Shown here piece by piece: positions 5,559 through 6,942 of a stretch of DNA of 6,942 bases; within the stretch, counting starts at the first letter, position 1, and each line of letters starts with the position of its first letter. A model generated the notes under the pieces. The model searched no databases and had not been told where the DNA came from. It saw nothing but the letters and a program-made list of their open reading frames with translations. The stretch is from assembly GCA_009930125.1 (NCBI GenBank), contig RZYZ01000108.1:1-6942 (forward strand). Reading direction: 5' to 3'. Both the position numbers and the translations under genes were made by a program. This DNA comes from Clostridia bacterium (lineage in GTDB: Bacteria > Bacillota > Clostridia > Clostridiales > Clostridiaceae).

Positions 5559-5945
5559 CTACACTCCTTTATTGACCAGCCTGATCTGGAGCTCATCCTC
5601 CGTTACCAGCACCGACCTGTAGTAGTTTATCCTTCGATCCAGGACAGAAATCATGTCTTCTCCATTATAACTGGAATCGTAGGAAAGAGTGAAGTCTTTA
5701 TAGAAGATCTTTCTCCCAGTCTTCAGGTATTCCATCAGACCTTCCGCGGAACCATAGGCAGAGGAAAGATGGATTTCCATTTCCTCCAGCTCCACCATAA
5801 ATGCATGCACTCTCACATCCATGGAATAGATCCCCTTTTCAATATAGATATGACTTCTGAGCAGCCTGTAGTTTCTGACGAGAATCATGCTGCACAGCAC
5901 AAGAACCATCATGGCATAGAGAATACTGCCTTTTCTACTTCCCAA
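5559..5945 (-). CDS. ComGG-like minor pseudopilin
   Basis: This small protein of 128 residues with the start chosen here is called from its position (last small gene after three pseudopilin-type genes) and its shape. It has a six-residue basic leader ending in RKG, then a hydrophobic helix (about 8-24, SILYAMMVLVLCSMILV), then a mostly soluble, charged domain. The residue at +5 after the presumed prepilin peptidase cut (Gly6-Ser7) is Ala instead of the usual Glu. I believe ComGG of Bacillus also lacks Glu at this position. The start is TTG 5945 because AAAGGAG sits 8 nt upstream; ATG 5963 has no ribosome binding site, and that AAAGGAG falls inside its first codons. It overlaps the preceding gene by 11 nt. 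The function would be the tip or assembly of the DNA-uptake pseudopilus. Sequence similarity is weak, so the exact name is tentative. Confidence 0.72.
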   Translation of the reverse strand: MGSRKGSILYAMMVLVLCSMILVRNYRLLRSHIYIEKGIYSMDVRVHAFMVELEEMEIHLSSAYGSAEGLMEYLKTGRKIFYKDFTLSYDSSYNGEDMISVLDRRINYYRSVLVTEDELQIRLVNKGV

Positions 5946-6372
5946 TCTTAAAGCTCCTTTCATAGGTCACATCTGAAAATACCAGTTCAATCATTAGAAC
6001 TTCTCCTATGATTCTCATATTCACATCCTCCACATCATGACAGAGCACCTGAATGGTGGTCCCGAACTGATACACCAGACGCTGGTCCCGCTGCTTCAAG
6101 AGAATCTCATTTCCTGTAATATAATCGCTTTTCCGGATCTTCAGCTCATCTCCATTCAGGGCGAACGCTTCCGTATGCGTATAAAAATCCACTTTCAGTA
6201 CTTCGAATGCCCGGTAGGCATAATCCGTATGCTTGAGAAAAGTGATGTTTTCTTTATAATCGACTATGATTCCACTATAAAGCCTTGTGAAAGCACCCAT
6301 GAGAAAAACCGAGAGCACAATGTAGAGCATCATCTCCATCATGAACCTTCCACTCCTAGCGCCATACTTCAT
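5935..6372 (-). CDS. ComGF-like minor pseudopilin
   Basis: This 145-residue protein has a clear type IV prepilin N-terminus: leader MKYGARSG, cleavage after Gly8, then RFMMEMML with Glu at mature position +5, and a hydrophobic helix to about residue 29. The remainder is a soluble domain with beta-strand-like alternation, ending in VTYERSFKIGK. Fourth-from-last placement before aroK and its length fit ComGF of the competence pseudopilus, needed for DNA binding and uptake across the wall. The start is ATG 6372, with AAAGGGG 5 nt upstream. The open frame extends to 6507, but the extra 45 residues would bury the prepilin leader inside the protein, so they are rejected. It overlaps the upstream gene by 17 nt and the downstream gene by 11 nt. 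Confidence 0.8.
   Translation of the reverse strand: MKYGARSGRFMMEMMLYIVLSVFLMGAFTRLYSGIIVDYKENITFLKHTDYAYRAFEVLKVDFYTHTEAFALNGDELKIRKSDYITGNEILLKQRDQRLVYQFGTTIQVLCHDVEDVNMRIIGEVLMIELVFSDVTYERSFKIGK
5954..5960 (-). promoter_or_regulatory. Ribosome binding site indicating a TTG start for comGG
   Basis: AAAGGAG stands 8 nt before TTG 5945 but inside codons 2-4 of the frame if ATG 5963 were used. It therefore supports the TTG start, which also yields a normal short prepilin leader. Confidence 0.7.
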
Positions 6373-6745
6373 AATGTCCCCTTTCCGAGCCTTCGAAAAA
6401 CCCCGCAATGAGAATATAATCCATGCAGTCCGTAATTTCGATATACCGCTTTTCATCATAGGTATCCGTGATGAAATACTCCGTGAAGCTTCCATAGCCT
6501 CTTTCACCGTCCAGGGTCAGCGAACCCGTTTCAAGAAGCAGGTAATATGCTTCAACACGATAATCAAACTGAAGCATCTCTTCCAGTTCACCTCTCTTGT
6601 ATCTCATGTCTGCCGCTTCTTCCGTCAGCACAAGGAAACAGAGCATGACAACCATCAATGCTCCTGAAAAAAACATATTCATGAATCCTTTCCTTTTCAG
6701 ATTTTTGCCGTGCAATCCCATCCCTCCGATCTGTCTGTTCTTCAT
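6356..6745 (-). CDS. ComGE-like minor pseudopilin
   Basis: This protein of up to 129 residues has a basic leader ending KRKG, then FMNMFFSGALMVVMLCFLVL as the hydrophobic helix (about 21-40), and an acidic, Tyr-rich soluble domain. Cleavage would fall between Gly20 and Phe21; the +5 residue is Phe, not Glu, which is unusual for a pseudopilin. ATG 6745 overlaps the upstream stop as ATGA, suggesting coupled reinitiation, but it has only a poor Shine-Dalgarno sequence. TTG 6715 has GGAGG 7 nt upstream and would leave a 10-residue leader, so it is a serious alternative start. Order after a ComGD-like gene and before a ComGF-like one suggests ComGE. No motif proves the name. Confidence 0.72.
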   Translation of the reverse strand: MKNRQIGGMGLHGKNLKRKGFMNMFFSGALMVVMLCFLVLTEEAADMRYKRGELEEMLQFDYRVEAYYLLLETGSLTLDGERGYGSFTEYFITDTYDEKRYIEITDCMDYILIAGFFEGSERGHYEVWR

Positions 6746-6942
6746 TTGCGGATATCCATCGTCAGTGTACCCACCTGAATGGTGATGACGGATTCCAGTA
6801 TCCCTGCTCTGTAGAAATAGATCCTTCCTCGAGGGGCTTTCCCATTGATCTCATAATTGAAGCTCGTGCTGGCTTTGAATCGGGGATTGTAAACTGAGTC
6901 GTAGAGAATCCGCACCTCTTCATCGATACGGCTTCTTTTGGT
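6742..6942 (-). CDS. ComGD-like pseudopilin, C-terminal part only
   Basis: The 5' end lies outside the window, leaving 66 codons in frame with 6942 and a TGA stop at 6742-6744. The visible part ends with APRGRIYFYRAG, a short spacer and ITIQVGTLTMDIRK. This matches the closing beta-strands of GspH/ComGD-type pseudopilins, where a GxIxF strand is followed by an ITIQxG strand. The stop overlaps the next gene's ATG by 4 nt (ATGA). ComGD is one of the minor pseudopilins processed by ComC and needed for competence pseudopilus assembly. Without the N-terminus the prepilin motif cannot be checked. Confidence 0.7.
   Translation of the reverse strand, partial: TKRSRIDEEVRILYDSVYNPRFKASTSFNYEINGKAPRGRIYFYRAGILESVITIQVGTLTMDIRK

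Overview
The window reads as a stretch of Firmicutes chromosome, most likely from an anaerobic clostridial lineage. This rests on strong Shine-Dalgarno sequences, TTG starts, a ComG-type pseudopilin operon, an EF-P of exactly the Bacillus length with Lys at position 32, a lipoprotein-type TRAP binding protein and moderate-to-low G+C. The genus is not determined. Every gene I accept lies on the minus strand, so transcription runs from high to low coordinates.

In order of transcription: (1) 6942 to 5559 is the tail of a comG-like operon with four small, tightly overlapping pseudopilin genes (the comGD-like one is cut by the window edge, then comGE-, comGF- and comGG-like). (2) Shikimate kinase aroK follows 3 nt later and is probably the last gene of that transcript. 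(3) Just past aroK is a well-formed sigma-A-type promoter, a leader of about 130 nt with a terminator-like hairpin and a possible 33-codon leader ORF containing a Pro-Pro motif, then efp, which ends in a strong 14-bp hairpin. (4) An AT-rich intergenic region of about 340 bp carries a promoter and dyad/direct-repeat elements. It drives a TRAP transporter operon: dctP (binding lipoprotein), an intercistronic hairpin, dctQ and dctM (overlapping by 1 nt), and a NagD/AraL-type HAD phosphatase 18 nt downstream. (5) The phosphatase gene ends in a good intrinsic terminator. Directly behind it, at the left edge, lies the first 96 nt of what looks like a group II intron.

How the parts fit: the pseudopilins would assemble the DNA-uptake pseudopilus together with ComGA/GB/GC, which lie outside the window. 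AroK serves chorismate synthesis and EF-P rescues ribosomes stalled at polyproline. The TRAP operon would import an organic acid by Na+-driven uptake, with the HAD enzyme possibly dephosphorylating a related metabolite.

I see no CRISPR array, toxin-antitoxin pair, phage gene or clearly new defence system. The most unusual candidate is the efp leader: a short ORF with a Pro-Pro pair inside a terminator-like hairpin, ending 2 nt before the gene for the factor that relieves Pro-Pro stalling. It is speculative but testable. The second is the intron placed immediately behind a terminator hairpin.
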